A DNA stretch of 64,000 bases from the NCBI RefSeq assembly GCF_041321145.1, contig NZ_JBGGWA010000004.1:372001-436000 (forward strand). Reading direction: 5' to 3'. The notes beneath the pieces were generated by a model. The model was given only the letters and a program-made list of their open reading frames with translations, was not told where the DNA came from and searched no databases. Source of the stretch: Paraburkholderia sp041321145. Its GTDB lineage: Bacteria > Pseudomonadota > Gammaproteobacteria > Burkholderiales > Burkholderiaceae. A program made the translations under genes and the position numbers. This document shows positions 21,563-30,327 of this stretch, piece after piece. The first letter of the stretch is position 1. Each line of letters opens with the position of its first letter.

Positions 21563-22450
21563 ATGAGCCAACGTGGATTTGATCTGACACAGCTGCGCAC
21601 CTTCGTCGCCGTCGCCGAATCGGGAAGCGTCTCGGCGGGCGCGGAGCGCGTGTTCCTGTCCCAGTCGTCGGTGAGCGAACAGTTGAAGAAGCTCGAGGAG
21701 CGCGCCGGCCAGCCGCTCTTCGTGCGCAGCAAGCAGGGGGTGACCGCCACGCCGGCCGGCAGCCGCCTGCTCGATCACGCGCGGCGCATCCTCGCGATGA
21801 GCGAAGCGGCGTTCGAAGACCTGCAAGGCCGCTCACTCGACGGCGAACTGCGCATCGCCATCACGGACTACTATCGTCCGCTCGACATCGCGCGCATTCT
21901 CAAGACGTTTTCGGAGCAGCACCCGCGCCTGAAACTGCACGTCAACGTATTGCCGAGCGCCGTAATCGACAGCAGCGCCGACGACGATGCATCGTTCGAC
22001 ATCGGCCTTTCGCTACGTCTCGTCACCGCGCCCACGAGGTCCGCCGGTCGGCGCGCCGGCGCGCAAAGCACGGTGGTGCGGCGCGAGAAACTGCTGTGGG
22101 TCAGCGCCGCCGATGCCAGTCCGCGGCCGGCCACGCCTTATCCATTGGTATTGCTGCCGTCGAGTTGCCAGTTGCAGCGCTTCGTTGTGAAGCTCCTCGA
22201 CGAGCACAAGGTGCCGTATCTGGTGTCGCATTCGGCATCCGGGGTGGCGGGTTTGCAACTCGCGTTGAAGGCCGGCCTGGGTATTTCCTGCCTGAACGAA
22301 TCGTCAATCGGCGCGGGCGTGGTCGCCTGCCCCCCGAGCGTCGGATTGCCCGCATTGCCTGCCGTCGAGTTTCATTTATTGCCGGGGCGAATCGGCGAAA
22401 GCGAACGCGTCAGCAATGCGCGCGCGGCGTTAATGCGACTCTTCAGTTAG
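21563..22450 (+). CDS. LysR family transcriptional regulator
   Basis: 295 aa. The DNA-binding domain is FDLTQLRTFVAVAESGSVSAGAERVFLSQSSVSEQLKKLEERAGQPLFVRSKQGVTATPAG, followed by a linker helix and an effector domain (LRIAITDYYRPLDIARILKTF onward). The start is MSQRGFDLTQLR; the 27 upstream codons in the frame overlap the promoter region. Divergent from the MFS gene, in the classical arrangement of a LysR regulator and its target. Confidence 0.9.
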   Translation: MSQRGFDLTQLRTFVAVAESGSVSAGAERVFLSQSSVSEQLKKLEERAGQPLFVRSKQGVTATPAGSRLLDHARRILAMSEAAFEDLQGRSLDGELRIAITDYYRPLDIARILKTFSEQHPRLKLHVNVLPSAVIDSSADDDASFDIGLSLRLVTAPTRSAGRRAGAQSTVVRREKLLWVSAADASPRPATPYPLVLLPSSCQLQRFVVKLLDEHKVPYLVSHSASGVAGLQLALKAGLGISCLNESSIGAGVVACPPSVGLPALPAVEFHLLPGRIGESERVSNARAALMRLFS

Positions 22451-22914
22451 CGTGCGCCGCGCGGCGATACGCGCACAGCGACTCATGAATCTCGACAGAA
22501 ACGGAGGGCCGCGCATCAATCGCATTAGACGATGAACCACACCCAGTAGAAAAATTGAAGTCGGTCTAATCAACGCCTATGCTAATCAAGTAAGCAGCCG
22601 ATTAATCCATCAATTTTTATTGACGCACCGGATAAATTCCTGCAACCTGCTATACGTCTGACAGACGTATCAAACATTAATACCGAAGCCCGAAAACCGC
22701 CAGCCACTCGCGCATTCAGGCAGATCATTGTTTTATAAAGCAATCGCTGTATCGATTCAACACTGCGCCTCCTTAATAAGCTCGTTTCGATTTGCTGTTC
22801 ATGCAGTCGTTATAAAAAAGAATTAGCAGACTTGTCATGCATCGCTCATCAAATCCATGTGCGAATGCGTGAGAAATAAATAGCGAAAAAACCGTTCCCC
22901 CGGCGAGGCTTGGC
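22451..22914. other. 464-bp AT-rich region before the ba3 oxidase operon
   Basis: No gene is supported. The region is much more AT-rich than its surroundings and likely contains the promoter of the oxidase operon. A perfect 19-bp palindrome sits at 22652-22670 and a distant AAAAATTGA/TCAATTTTT pair at 22550-22558 and 22610-22618. No FNR/Anr box (TTGAT-N4-ATCAA) was found. Confidence 0.5.
22652..22670. promoter_or_regulatory. 19-bp palindrome upstream of the ba3 oxidase operon
   Basis: ATACGTCTG-a-CAGACGTAT, perfect 9+9 arms around one base, 245 bp before the first cytochrome gene. The odd-length symmetry resembles an operator for a dimeric regulator. The binding protein is unknown. Confidence 0.5.
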
Positions 22915-23631
22915 GTGCACCGTAGAACTATTGGATATTTGATCCTGCTGGCGTTTTATGTCGTGTGGAGCGGCGGGGCGTTCGCAGCCGCTGACGCGTC
23001 AGGCGCGATGCCCTCGGCCATGGACGAGCGCGTGCGCGCCTGTACCTCGTGCCATGGCGTGCAAGGCCAAGGGCTGAACAACGATTACTTCCCGCGTATC
23101 GCCGGCAAACCAGCCGATTATCTGTTCAATCAGTTGACCGCGTTCCGTGACGGCGGCCGCACCTATCCGCCGATGGGCTATCTGCTCGCGTTTCTGCCCG
23201 ACGACTATCTGCGCAAGATCAGCAAGTATTTCGCCGACCTGCAGCCGCCCTACCCCAATGCCGATCACGCCGAAGTCGCACCGGCGGTGCTCGCAGACGG
23301 ACAACGGCTCGTCACCCACGGCGATCCGGCACGCAAAATACCGGCGTGCATCGCATGTCACGGGGCACGCATGACGGGGACGCAACCGGGCATTCCAGGC
23401 CTGCTTGGTCTGCATGCGAGCTACATCGCCGGGCAGATGGGCACGTGGCGCTCGGGCACACGTCACGCGCTTGCGCCGGACTGCATGCATTCGATTGCCG
23501 TCAAACTGACCGATAAGGACATCACCGCGGTCTCGAGCTGGCTCGCGCGCCAGCCGCGCCCCGCCGATCCGCGGCCCGCGCCGGCTTCCGCTGAACGGCT
23601 GCCTCTCGCATGTGGGAGCCAACCGCAATGA
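22915..23631 (+). CDS. Dihaem cytochrome c (c4-like), GTG start
   Basis: 238 aa. A signal sequence (MHRRTIGYLILLAFYVVWSGGAFA) and two haem-c sites, CTSCHGVQGQGL (about residue 42) and CIACHGARMTGTQPGIPGL (about 145), each followed by its domain's distal Met region (PPMGYLLAFL; DCMHSIAVKL). The organisation is that of dihaem c4/c554-type electron carriers to terminal oxidases. The start is GTG with GAGG eight bases before; the stop overlaps the next ATG (ATGA). First gene of the oxidase operon. Confidence 0.88.
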   Translation: MHRRTIGYLILLAFYVVWSGGAFAAADASGAMPSAMDERVRACTSCHGVQGQGLNNDYFPRIAGKPADYLFNQLTAFRDGGRTYPPMGYLLAFLPDDYLRKISKYFADLQPPYPNADHAEVAPAVLADGQRLVTHGDPARKIPACIACHGARMTGTQPGIPGLLGLHASYIAGQMGTWRSGTRHALAPDCMHSIAVKLTDKDITAVSSWLARQPRPADPRPAPASAERLPLACGSQPQ

Positions 23632-25019
23632 AGCCGACCCTCCGCTCGATCCGCTCTGTTTCATACGCCATGACGAAGCGCCGTCGCCCCGCTGTGTCGC
23701 TCGTATCCGGCTTGCTGGTTGCCGGCTTGATCGTCGCCGGCAGCGCCGCGTTTTCGAGCGCGCCGCCTACGTTGCTGATCGCGCAAGCGCGCGCTGCCGA
23801 AGCCGTGGCCGCCACGACCCCAGCAACAACCGCAACGACAGCTGGCGACAAAGCCGACACCCGCCCCGACATCGTCAAGCGTGGCGAGTATCTGGCGCGC
23901 GCCGGCGACTGCGTCGCCTGCCACACGGCGCCGCGCGGCAAGCTGTTCGCCGGCGGCCTCGCCATGGATACGCCGTTCGGCACGCTCTATTCGCCGAACA
24001 TCACGCCGGACGCGCAGTACGGGATTGGCACATGGAGCGAAGAAGCGTTCTTCAAGATGATGCGCACCGGCCGCACGCCGGACGGCACCATGCTCTACCC
24101 CGCCATGCCGATCGCCCAATACACCAAAGTCACGCGTGAAGACTCGAACGCGATCTTCGCCTATCTGAAATCCGTGACACCGGTACGCGAGCCGAATCAC
24201 AAGCACACGCTGCGCTTCCCGTTCAACCAGCGCAAGCTGCTGTACGGCTGGCGCACCCTGTATTTCCGCGAAGGCGAGTTCCAGCCTGACCCGACCAAGT
24301 CGGTCGAATGGAATCGCGGCGCGTATCTGGTCGAAGGACTCGGGCACTGCACGATGTGCCACACCAAGATCAACATGCTCGGTGGTTCATCGGAGCGGGA
24401 GCAGTTCGCCGGCGGTCTGATTCCGGTGCAGAACTGGTATGCGCCTTCGCTTACCTCCGACAAGGACGGCGGCCTCGGCGACTGGCGCATCAAGGACATC
24501 GTCGACCTGCTGCAGGCGGGCATTTCCGATCGCGGCGCCGTGTACGGTCCGATGGCCGAAGTCACGTATCACAGCCTTCAGTACATGACGGAAGAAGACG
24601 CCAAGGCAATGGCCCTCTACCTGAAGACGCTGCCGGACAATCGCGGCCGCAAGTCGGGGCCGTCCACGCAGCCCAACACCAACGTGTTCGCACTCGGCGA
24701 AAAGATCTACGCCGACAAGTGCGCGTTGTGCCACGGCGCCAAGGGTGAAGGCCAGTTGCAGCACTACCCGCCGCTCGCCGGCAACCAGTCGATCGAAATG
24801 GACTCGGCGGTCAACCCGATCCGCATCGTGCTCAATGGCGGCTTCCCGCCTGGCACCATGCGCAATCCCGAGCCGTACGGCATGCCGCCGTTCGGCCAGG
24901 AACTGAACGATACCGATGCCGCCGCCGTCGTCACTTATATCCGCACTGCGTGGGGCAATCACGGCAAACCGGTGACGTCACGCGAAGTCAACGAGTTGCG
25001 CAAGGCACCACTGCATTGA
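23628..25019 (+). CDS. Trihaem cytochrome c (alcohol-dehydrogenase cytochrome-subunit-like)
   Basis: 463 aa. A positively charged N-terminus and hydrophobic segment (signal/anchor) precede three CxxCH sites: CVACHTAPRGKLFAGG (about residue 97), CTMCHTKINMLGG (about 245) and CALCHGAKGEGQL (about 365), the last with a downstream methionine (YGMPPFG). The pattern matches the membrane cytochrome subunit (AdhB type) of PQQ/flavin dehydrogenases, yet no dehydrogenase is adjacent. The ATG overlaps the previous stop. Inferred role: passing electrons from periplasmic oxidation to the oxidase encoded downstream. Confidence 0.88.
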   Translation: MKPTLRSIRSVSYAMTKRRRPAVSLVSGLLVAGLIVAGSAAFSSAPPTLLIAQARAAEAVAATTPATTATTAGDKADTRPDIVKRGEYLARAGDCVACHTAPRGKLFAGGLAMDTPFGTLYSPNITPDAQYGIGTWSEEAFFKMMRTGRTPDGTMLYPAMPIAQYTKVTREDSNAIFAYLKSVTPVREPNHKHTLRFPFNQRKLLYGWRTLYFREGEFQPDPTKSVEWNRGAYLVEGLGHCTMCHTKINMLGGSSEREQFAGGLIPVQNWYAPSLTSDKDGGLGDWRIKDIVDLLQAGISDRGAVYGPMAEVTYHSLQYMTEEDAKAMALYLKTLPDNRGRKSGPSTQPNTNVFALGEKIYADKCALCHGAKGEGQLQHYPPLAGNQSIEMDSAVNPIRIVLNGGFPPGTMRNPEPYGMPPFGQELNDTDAAAVVTYIRTAWGNHGKPVTSREVNELRKAPLH

Positions 25020-25043
25020 ACCGCTGTACTGGAGAATCTTTAG

Positions 25044-25220
25044 ATGGAAGCGAACGATACCCGCAGCGCGGCCCCCACTACGGATGACGAAGTGGAACGC
25101 GTCGTCGCGGCCGGCCCGCATGGCGCGATCGCCGTGGCCGGCGTCGCCACGCTGATCGTCATGGCGATCTGGTTCGGCTTCTATTTCCTTGTCTTTCTGC
25201 CGCGCGGCGTCATTCACTGA
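25044..25220 (+). CDS. Small single-helix membrane protein of the ba3 oxidase (subunit 2A/CbaD-like)
   Basis: 58 aa. A charged N-terminus (MEANDTRSAAPTTDDEVERV) is followed by one hydrophobic helix, AIAVAGVATLIVMAIWFGFYFLVFLPRGVIH. Position directly before subunit II and the shape agree with the small subunit IIa of Thermus ba3 oxidase or CbaD-like peptides; sequence identity was not tested. GGAG ends ten bases before the ATG, 24 bp after the trihaem cytochrome stop and 2 bp before the subunit II ATG, so it is tightly coupled in the operon. Confidence 0.75.
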   Translation: MEANDTRSAAPTTDDEVERVVAAGPHGAIAVAGVATLIVMAIWFGFYFLVFLPRGVIH

Positions 25221-25222
25221 TC

Positions 25223-25795
25223 ATGTCGACTGATTCCAACCACCAATCGAGCAGCGGCCACGCGGTCGCCTTACGCGCCGAGCGCCGCTGGGCGATTTTC
25301 GCTTCGGCGCTGATCGTCCTGATGCTGGCCGTCATCGTTTTCTCGGGGCTGCATTGGGCGATGATGCCGCCCTCGCGTGTCGAGACCATCGATCCTTCGC
25401 GCTTGCAGTTGTCCGGCGAATTCGTCGAAGACAACCTCGGCAGCGCCGTCGAGCCGGATGGCTCGGTGGTCGTGCGTTTCATCGCGCAGCAGTATTCGTT
25501 CACACCGCAATGTCTGCTGGTGCCCGCCGACACGCCGATCACGATTCGCACGACCAGCGCCGATGTCGTGCACGGCCTGCTCGTCACCGACACCAACATC
25601 AACACAATGGTCGTGCCGGGCTACGTCGCGACGTTGAACACACGCTTCGACAAACCCGCCGATCACACCATGCCGTGCCACGAGTTCTGCGGCTTCGGCC
25701 ACCAGACCATGTGGGCGCATGTGAAAGTCATCGACAAAGCCACGTTCTTCGAGCAAGCCCGACAATCACGGAGACTCAGCTGTGTTTCACGCTAA
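25223..25795 (+). CDS. cbaB: ba3-type cytochrome c oxidase subunit II (CuA)
   Basis: 190 aa. One N-terminal membrane helix (RWAIFASALIVLMLAVIVFSG) and a periplasmic cupredoxin domain. The binuclear CuA ligands are all visible: the His of DVVHGL, then CHEFCGFGHQTM supplying two Cys, the Glu carbonyl, His and Met. The single helix and short length are typical of B-family oxidases rather than aa3. Its end overlaps the subunit I start by 14 bp. Confidence 0.9.
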   Translation: MSTDSNHQSSSGHAVALRAERRWAIFASALIVLMLAVIVFSGLHWAMMPPSRVETIDPSRLQLSGEFVEDNLGSAVEPDGSVVVRFIAQQYSFTPQCLLVPADTPITIRTTSADVVHGLLVTDTNINTMVVPGYVATLNTRFDKPADHTMPCHEFCGFGHQTMWAHVKVIDKATFFEQARQSRRLSCVSR

Positions 25796-27407
25796 GCGAC
25801 TCGTTCTCGCGCATTTCTGGCTCGCCTTCATCGCGTTTCTGATCGCACTGCTTCTCGGTGCCTGGCAGATGCTGGTGCGCAGCCCACTGGTGCCATGGGT
25901 CGGCGACCCGGAGCTCTACTATCGATCGGTGACCGCGCATGGCTCGGTGATGGCTTACGTGCTGCCTACCCTGGTGTCGATGGGCTTCGGCTACGCGATC
26001 GTCGAACTCGCGCTCGCCCAGCGGCTCGTCGGCCTCAAATGGGCGTGGGCCGCGTTCATCATGCTGGCGGTCGGCGCGGTGATGGCGATGGTTCCGGTCG
26101 CGCTCGGCAAGGCCTCGGTGCTCTACACCTTCTATCCGCCGATGATCGGCAGTCCGTTCTATTACCTCGGCGTAGTGCTGGTGGTGGTCGGCTCGTGGAT
26201 CTGGGTTGCACTGATGCACATCAATCTGCGCATCTGGAAGCGCGCGAATCCCGGCAAGCCCATTCCGCTCGCGATGTTCGCCAACGTGGCGGGCGCGTAT
26301 CTATGGGCGTGGACGGCGATCGGCGCGGCGCTCGAAATCCTGTTCCAGATTTTGCCGGTCGCTTTCGGCCTGACCAACACGATCGATGCCGGCCTCTCGC
26401 GCATCCTGTTCTCGTGGACGCTGCACGCGATCGTTTACTTCTGGTTAATCCCGGCTTACATCGCGTACTACACGCTCGTGCCGCGTGCGATCGGTGGACG
26501 GCTCTATAGCGATTCGATGGCGCGCGTGTCGTTCATTCTGTTCCTCGTGTTCGCGATGCCGATCGGCATTCACCATCTGTTCGCTGATCCGCAAGTCGGC
26601 TCGGGCTTCAAGTTTCTTCATGCGGTGTTCACCGGCATGGTGTCGGTGCCGACGCTGCTGACAGTGTTCACCATCTGCGCGTCGGTGGAAATCGCCGGGA
26701 GATTGCGCGGCGGCAAGGGCGCGTTCGGCTGGCTGACCGCGTTGCCGTGGCAGAACCCGATGATGCTGGTGATCGCATTCTCGTTCGTCATGCTGGGGCT
26801 CGGCGGTGCGGGCGGCCTGATCAACATGAGCTACCAGTTGAACTCGACGATCCACAACACGCAGTGGGTGACCGGGCACTTCCATCTGATTTTCGGTGGC
26901 GCAATTGTCATCATGTACTTCGCGATCGCGTATGAACTGTGGCCGCAACTGACCGGCCGCGCGATTGCGTCGGTGAAGCTGGTGCGTACGCAACTGTGGC
27001 TGTGGTTCATCGGCATGATGGTGGTGACGCTGCCGTGGCACTACGTCGGCTTGCTCGGTGCGCCGCGCCGCATGGCGTATTACGACTACAACATGCCGGG
27101 GATGGAATCACAGGCGTTCTGGGTTGGCATGTCGGCGGTGGGCGGACTGATCCTGGCGGTGTCCGGCGTGCTGTTCATTTACATTCTCGCGAAGTCGCAG
27201 TTCGGGCCGCAAGTGCAGCAACAAAGCTTCCGCTTCGCGAGCGCGGTGCAACCGGTGGAGCGCGTGCCTGCCGCGCTCAATAGTTTCGGCTTGTGGGTGG
27301 CGTTGATGATCGGACTGACGGTCGTCAACTACAGTGTGCCGATCGTTCAGTTGCTCAGATTGCCGCAGACGTCCGTGCCGGCAGTCGTCGTCGGAGCGCA
27401 GCGATGA
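25782..27407 (+). CDS. cbaA: ba3-type (B-family) haem-copper oxidase subunit I, GTG start
   Basis: 541 aa polytopic membrane protein that reduces O2 and pumps protons. Haem and copper ligands: low-spin haem His in VTAHGSVMAYV; CuB His and the cross-linked Tyr in TLHAIVYFWLIPAYIAYY (the ba3 form, Tyr four residues after His); paired CuB His in GIHHLFADPQ; and the a3/b His pair in WVTGHFHLIFGG. The Glu of the A-family D-channel is absent, consistent with a B-type enzyme. The start is GTG with GGAG eight bases upstream, inside the end of subunit II. Confidence 0.93.
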   Translation: MFHAKRLVLAHFWLAFIAFLIALLLGAWQMLVRSPLVPWVGDPELYYRSVTAHGSVMAYVLPTLVSMGFGYAIVELALAQRLVGLKWAWAAFIMLAVGAVMAMVPVALGKASVLYTFYPPMIGSPFYYLGVVLVVVGSWIWVALMHINLRIWKRANPGKPIPLAMFANVAGAYLWAWTAIGAALEILFQILPVAFGLTNTIDAGLSRILFSWTLHAIVYFWLIPAYIAYYTLVPRAIGGRLYSDSMARVSFILFLVFAMPIGIHHLFADPQVGSGFKFLHAVFTGMVSVPTLLTVFTICASVEIAGRLRGGKGAFGWLTALPWQNPMMLVIAFSFVMLGLGGAGGLINMSYQLNSTIHNTQWVTGHFHLIFGGAIVIMYFAIAYELWPQLTGRAIASVKLVRTQLWLWFIGMMVVTLPWHYVGLLGAPRRMAYYDYNMPGMESQAFWVGMSAVGGLILAVSGVLFIYILAKSQFGPQVQQQSFRFASAVQPVERVPAALNSFGLWVALMIGLTVVNYSVPIVQLLRLPQTSVPAVVVGAQR

Positions 27408-28213
27408 GTCAGGAACGCGTCTTCAGCTTGCGCAACCCATGGTTCACGGTGAGCCTCGGCGGCACGATTGCGATTGCCGTTGTGTCGATATTGATCGGCT
27501 TCATCTGGTTGCCTTCGGCCAATAAGGGATTCAGCGAGCGTGGCTTATGGGCGACGATTTGCAGCGCCGCGGGCGTGCCGTCGAACTGGTACGGCGGCGC
27601 CAATATTGCCGGCCCGGCGCCGAGCGAGGTGGTGGTCTTGCCGCCTTTGCGGCGAGTGCGCGGCGATGCGAATTCGATCGGCCGCGGCGCGACGATCGCG
27701 ACACAGAATTGCTCGATGTGTCATGGCGTGCTCGGCACGGTGCAGGTGACGGCGCCTGCGCTGGCCGGACAGTACGCCGACGTGGTTTATAAAGAGTTGC
27801 GCGACTATCAGAACGGCGTGCGGCAGAACGCGATCATGCAGCCGATCATTGCGGCTCGCAGCGATCAGGATCTGCATGATCTGGCGGCTTATTATGCTTC
27901 GCTACCTCGCGCGCCGGCGGCCGAGGTTTTGCCTACAGGCGTTGGACCGGATGCGGATGCCGTGAAGCTTGCCATGCAGGGTGATCCGCAGCGCAATATC
28001 GCGCCGTGTGCGGCCTGTCACGGGCAGCTCGATCGTAAAGGGGCCGCGCCCTGGCTCGGCGGGCAGTCGTCGATTTATCTCGCGGCACAGATGCGGGCGT
28101 TCGCTTCCGGCGCCCGGCATAACGATATCAATGAGCAGATGCGGAATGTGGCCCGGCAGATGACTTCGGCGGAGATTGATAGCTTGGCTAAGTATTACGC
28201 TGCTATGCAGTGA
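27404..28213 (+). CDS. Membrane-anchored dihaem cytochrome c
   Basis: 269 aa. One N-terminal membrane helix (TVSLGGTIAIAVVSILIGFIWLP) and two haem-c domains with CSMCHGVLGTVQV (about 102) and CAACHGQLDRKGAAPWLGGQ (about 202), both followed by the c4-type QMRAF/YKELRDYQNG segments. The start ATG overlaps the subunit I stop (ATGA). It probably is the direct electron donor to CuA, or a fourth oxidase subunit. Last gene of the operon. Confidence 0.88.
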   Translation: MSQERVFSLRNPWFTVSLGGTIAIAVVSILIGFIWLPSANKGFSERGLWATICSAAGVPSNWYGGANIAGPAPSEVVVLPPLRRVRGDANSIGRGATIATQNCSMCHGVLGTVQVTAPALAGQYADVVYKELRDYQNGVRQNAIMQPIIAARSDQDLHDLAAYYASLPRAPAAEVLPTGVGPDADAVKLAMQGDPQRNIAPCAACHGQLDRKGAAPWLGGQSSIYLAAQMRAFASGARHNDINEQMRNVARQMTSAEIDSLAKYYAAMQ

Positions 28214-28381
28214 GGGTTTGAGTCTGGTTAGCTGTGGAATGGCGAGAAGACCGGCAATGCATGCCACGCATGCACGATCAAACACCGCAACTGCGCGGGC
28301 GTTGAAGTCGATTCACGATGCGCGTAGCCCATGGTCCGCTGTGAAAACACAGGCAATTAGCGCCGCGAAGGCAACTCAACA

Positions 28382-30022
28382 TCAAACCGCTACGAACTCA
28401 CCCGCACCTACCATCCCCGGCGCAGCTGCAGAACCGCCTTGCCGAGCGGCAAAAGCAGAAACTCCACTCCCCGTCTGAAACACAGCCACCGCCGAAGTCA
28501 ACCGGCGAGCCTGCTCCTCAAGCGAACTAGCCGCCGCAGCAGCCTGTTCAACCAGCGCCGCGTTCTGTTGAGTCACCTCATCCATCTGCGCCACAGCCAG
28601 GTTCACCTGATCGATGCCGGTACTCTGCTCGATCGCAGCCGCCGCGATCTCACTCATAATCGAACTCACGCGAGAAATCGCCTCGACAATTTCGGTCATC
28701 GTCGAGCCCGAGCGCTCGACCAGTTGCGACCCCGCCTGCACCCGCGCCGTCGAAGCATCGATCAAACCCTTGATCTCTTTGGCCGCCGCCGCGCTTCGCT
28801 GTGCCAACGACCGCACTTCACCCGCCACCACCGCAAAGCCACGCCCCTGCTCGCCCGCGCGCGCCGCCTCGACCGCCGCGTTCAGCGCCAGAATATTGGT
28901 CTGGAAAGCGATCCCTTCGATCACGCCGACAATGTCGGCAATCCGTCGCGAGTCGTCGACGATGCCATGCATCGTGCCCACCACCTGCTCGGTCAGATCG
29001 CCACCCTGCGCAGCCAGGCTCGATGCGCCTTGTGCCAGCGAACTCGCCTGCTTCGCGTTATCCGCAGTCTGCTTGACCGTCGAGGTCAACTGTTCGATGC
29101 TCGCCGCGGTTTCCTCGAGCGACGCGGCCTGCTCTTCGGTACGCTGCGACAGATCGGTATTGCCCGCAGCAATCTCGCTCACGCCCGTATCGATAGATTC
29201 CGTGCCTTGACGCACGGCATTCACCGTCTCGATCAGCGAGTCCTGCATCTTGCGCAACGCCGTGGCGAGACGGCCCATTTCGTTGTTGCCGGTCACGTCG
29301 ATTTGACTGGTTAGATCGCCGTTGGCAATCCGCTGAAACTGCGCAATGGTGGCGTCGACCGGAGCGACAATCGCGCGCACCATCACCGCCCGGCCGATCA
29401 ACGCGCCCAGCAGCGACACCGCCATGCCCACCGCCACCGCAATGCAGATCGCGTAGAACAAATCCTGTGCATCCTGATAGCGCTGGGCGGCGTGATCGAG
29501 TTGCAATTGTTCAAGCGCGAGCATCGCCTTTTCGAATGCGCTGTAGAGCGACGGCAGCTTGTGCGCCTGCAATTGCTGGAAAGTAGTCTTGTCGCCGGAC
29601 TTGAGCGCGGCCAGCGCCGGATCGACGCCCTCGTGCAGGAAGGTGTCGCGCTTGCCCAGCATAGCCTTGATCAGGCGCTGTTCGTCGGCATCCCCGCTCG
29701 CGCGGCTCACATAGTGATCAAGACGATCGTTGGATGCTTTCTGGTATTGATCGAAACGCTTGAGCACAGCGTTCGCGCCATCCTGATCGTTCAGGTCGAC
29801 CAGCGAAGCGTAGGTCGCGAGAGCCAGACGCAGGCGCAGCAGTTGCCCCGCACTGCCCTCGAGGTCGGCGACAGCCGGGGTGTCCACCGTGTACATCTGC
29901 TGCAATGACGCGTTGCTCGAACGCAACGACAGCAGACCGGCTGCGGCGCCGAACAGCAGCACCACGCCAAAGAACACGATCATCAGGGTAAGGCTGGTGC
30001 GAATCGACAGAGTTTTCAACAT
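28382..30022 (-). CDS. Methyl-accepting chemotaxis protein
   Basis: 546 aa. TM1 (LTLMIVFFGVVLLFGAAAGLL), a periplasmic four-helix-bundle sensor domain (about 35-190, Tar/Tsr class length), TM2 (FYAICIAVAVGMAVSLLGALIG), a HAMP domain (about 212-265, APVDATIAQFQRIANGDLTSQI) and a long signalling coiled coil. The hairpin tip IVGVIEGIAFQTNILALNAAVEAARAGEQGRGFAVVAGEVRSLAQRSA is the invariant MCP core. No CheR-binding NWETF-type tail is present. The start MLKTLSIRTS has GGAG nine bases upstream; an ATG five codons earlier is possible. A sigma-28-like promoter lies 131 bp upstream. Ligand unknown. Confidence 0.93.
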   Translation of the reverse strand: MLKTLSIRTSLTLMIVFFGVVLLFGAAAGLLSLRSSNASLQQMYTVDTPAVADLEGSAGQLLRLRLALATYASLVDLNDQDGANAVLKRFDQYQKASNDRLDHYVSRASGDADEQRLIKAMLGKRDTFLHEGVDPALAALKSGDKTTFQQLQAHKLPSLYSAFEKAMLALEQLQLDHAAQRYQDAQDLFYAICIAVAVGMAVSLLGALIGRAVMVRAIVAPVDATIAQFQRIANGDLTSQIDVTGNNEMGRLATALRKMQDSLIETVNAVRQGTESIDTGVSEIAAGNTDLSQRTEEQAASLEETAASIEQLTSTVKQTADNAKQASSLAQGASSLAAQGGDLTEQVVGTMHGIVDDSRRIADIVGVIEGIAFQTNILALNAAVEAARAGEQGRGFAVVAGEVRSLAQRSAAAAKEIKGLIDASTARVQAGSQLVERSGSTMTEIVEAISRVSSIMSEIAAAAIEQSTGIDQVNLAVAQMDEVTQQNAALVEQAAAAASSLEEQARRLTSAVAVFQTGSGVSAFAARQGGSAAAPGMVGAGEFVAV

Positions 30023-30327
30023 CGAGCTTGTCTCCATTGGGCTGCCTGACCGGATGTTCAGAAAATTGGCCTCGGCCACGCGTGCTGCGCCCAAAGTCAT
30101 TCGGCCAGGTCCGCAACTTCTGTTTAAAACTTAAGCGAACGCCACATAGATGTTCTACGGCGGGATGACAAAAAACTTTATGGTTGATGGCGCATACGTT
30201 TGCGATACATCAACATACGAGCGGAAGGTGGCCGCCGTTCACGCAGGGGCATTTGCGGAACCGCCCGGGTTTCTGGCGGGCAACGGTTGATAGAAAGTGA
30301 AGAGGCATGCGTCTCCGGAGCATTTCT
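30023..30327. other. Divergent promoter region between the chemoreceptor and the membrane protein
   Basis: A 305-bp gap without a gene. It holds the chemoreceptor's sigma-28-like promoter (30154-30180) and an interrupted palindrome at 30184-30213, with TTGATG/CATCAA outer arms and CGCA/TGCG inner arms, directly upstream of that promoter. Confidence 0.5.
30154..30180 (-). promoter_or_regulatory. Sigma-28 (FliA) type promoter of the chemoreceptor gene
   Basis: On the minus strand TAAAGTTT (30180-30173) is followed after exactly 11 bases by GCCGTAGA (30161-30154). The FliA consensus is TAAAGTTT-N11-GCCGATAA: 8/8 and 6/8 matches with the right spacing. This implies expression with the flagellar regulon. 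Confidence 0.75.

Noticed and set aside
22451..22914. FNR/Anr-type oxygen-sensor box upstream of the oxidase operon
   Set aside because: Only loose TTGA...ATCAA partial matches with wrong spacing exist; no TTGAT-N4-ATCAA.
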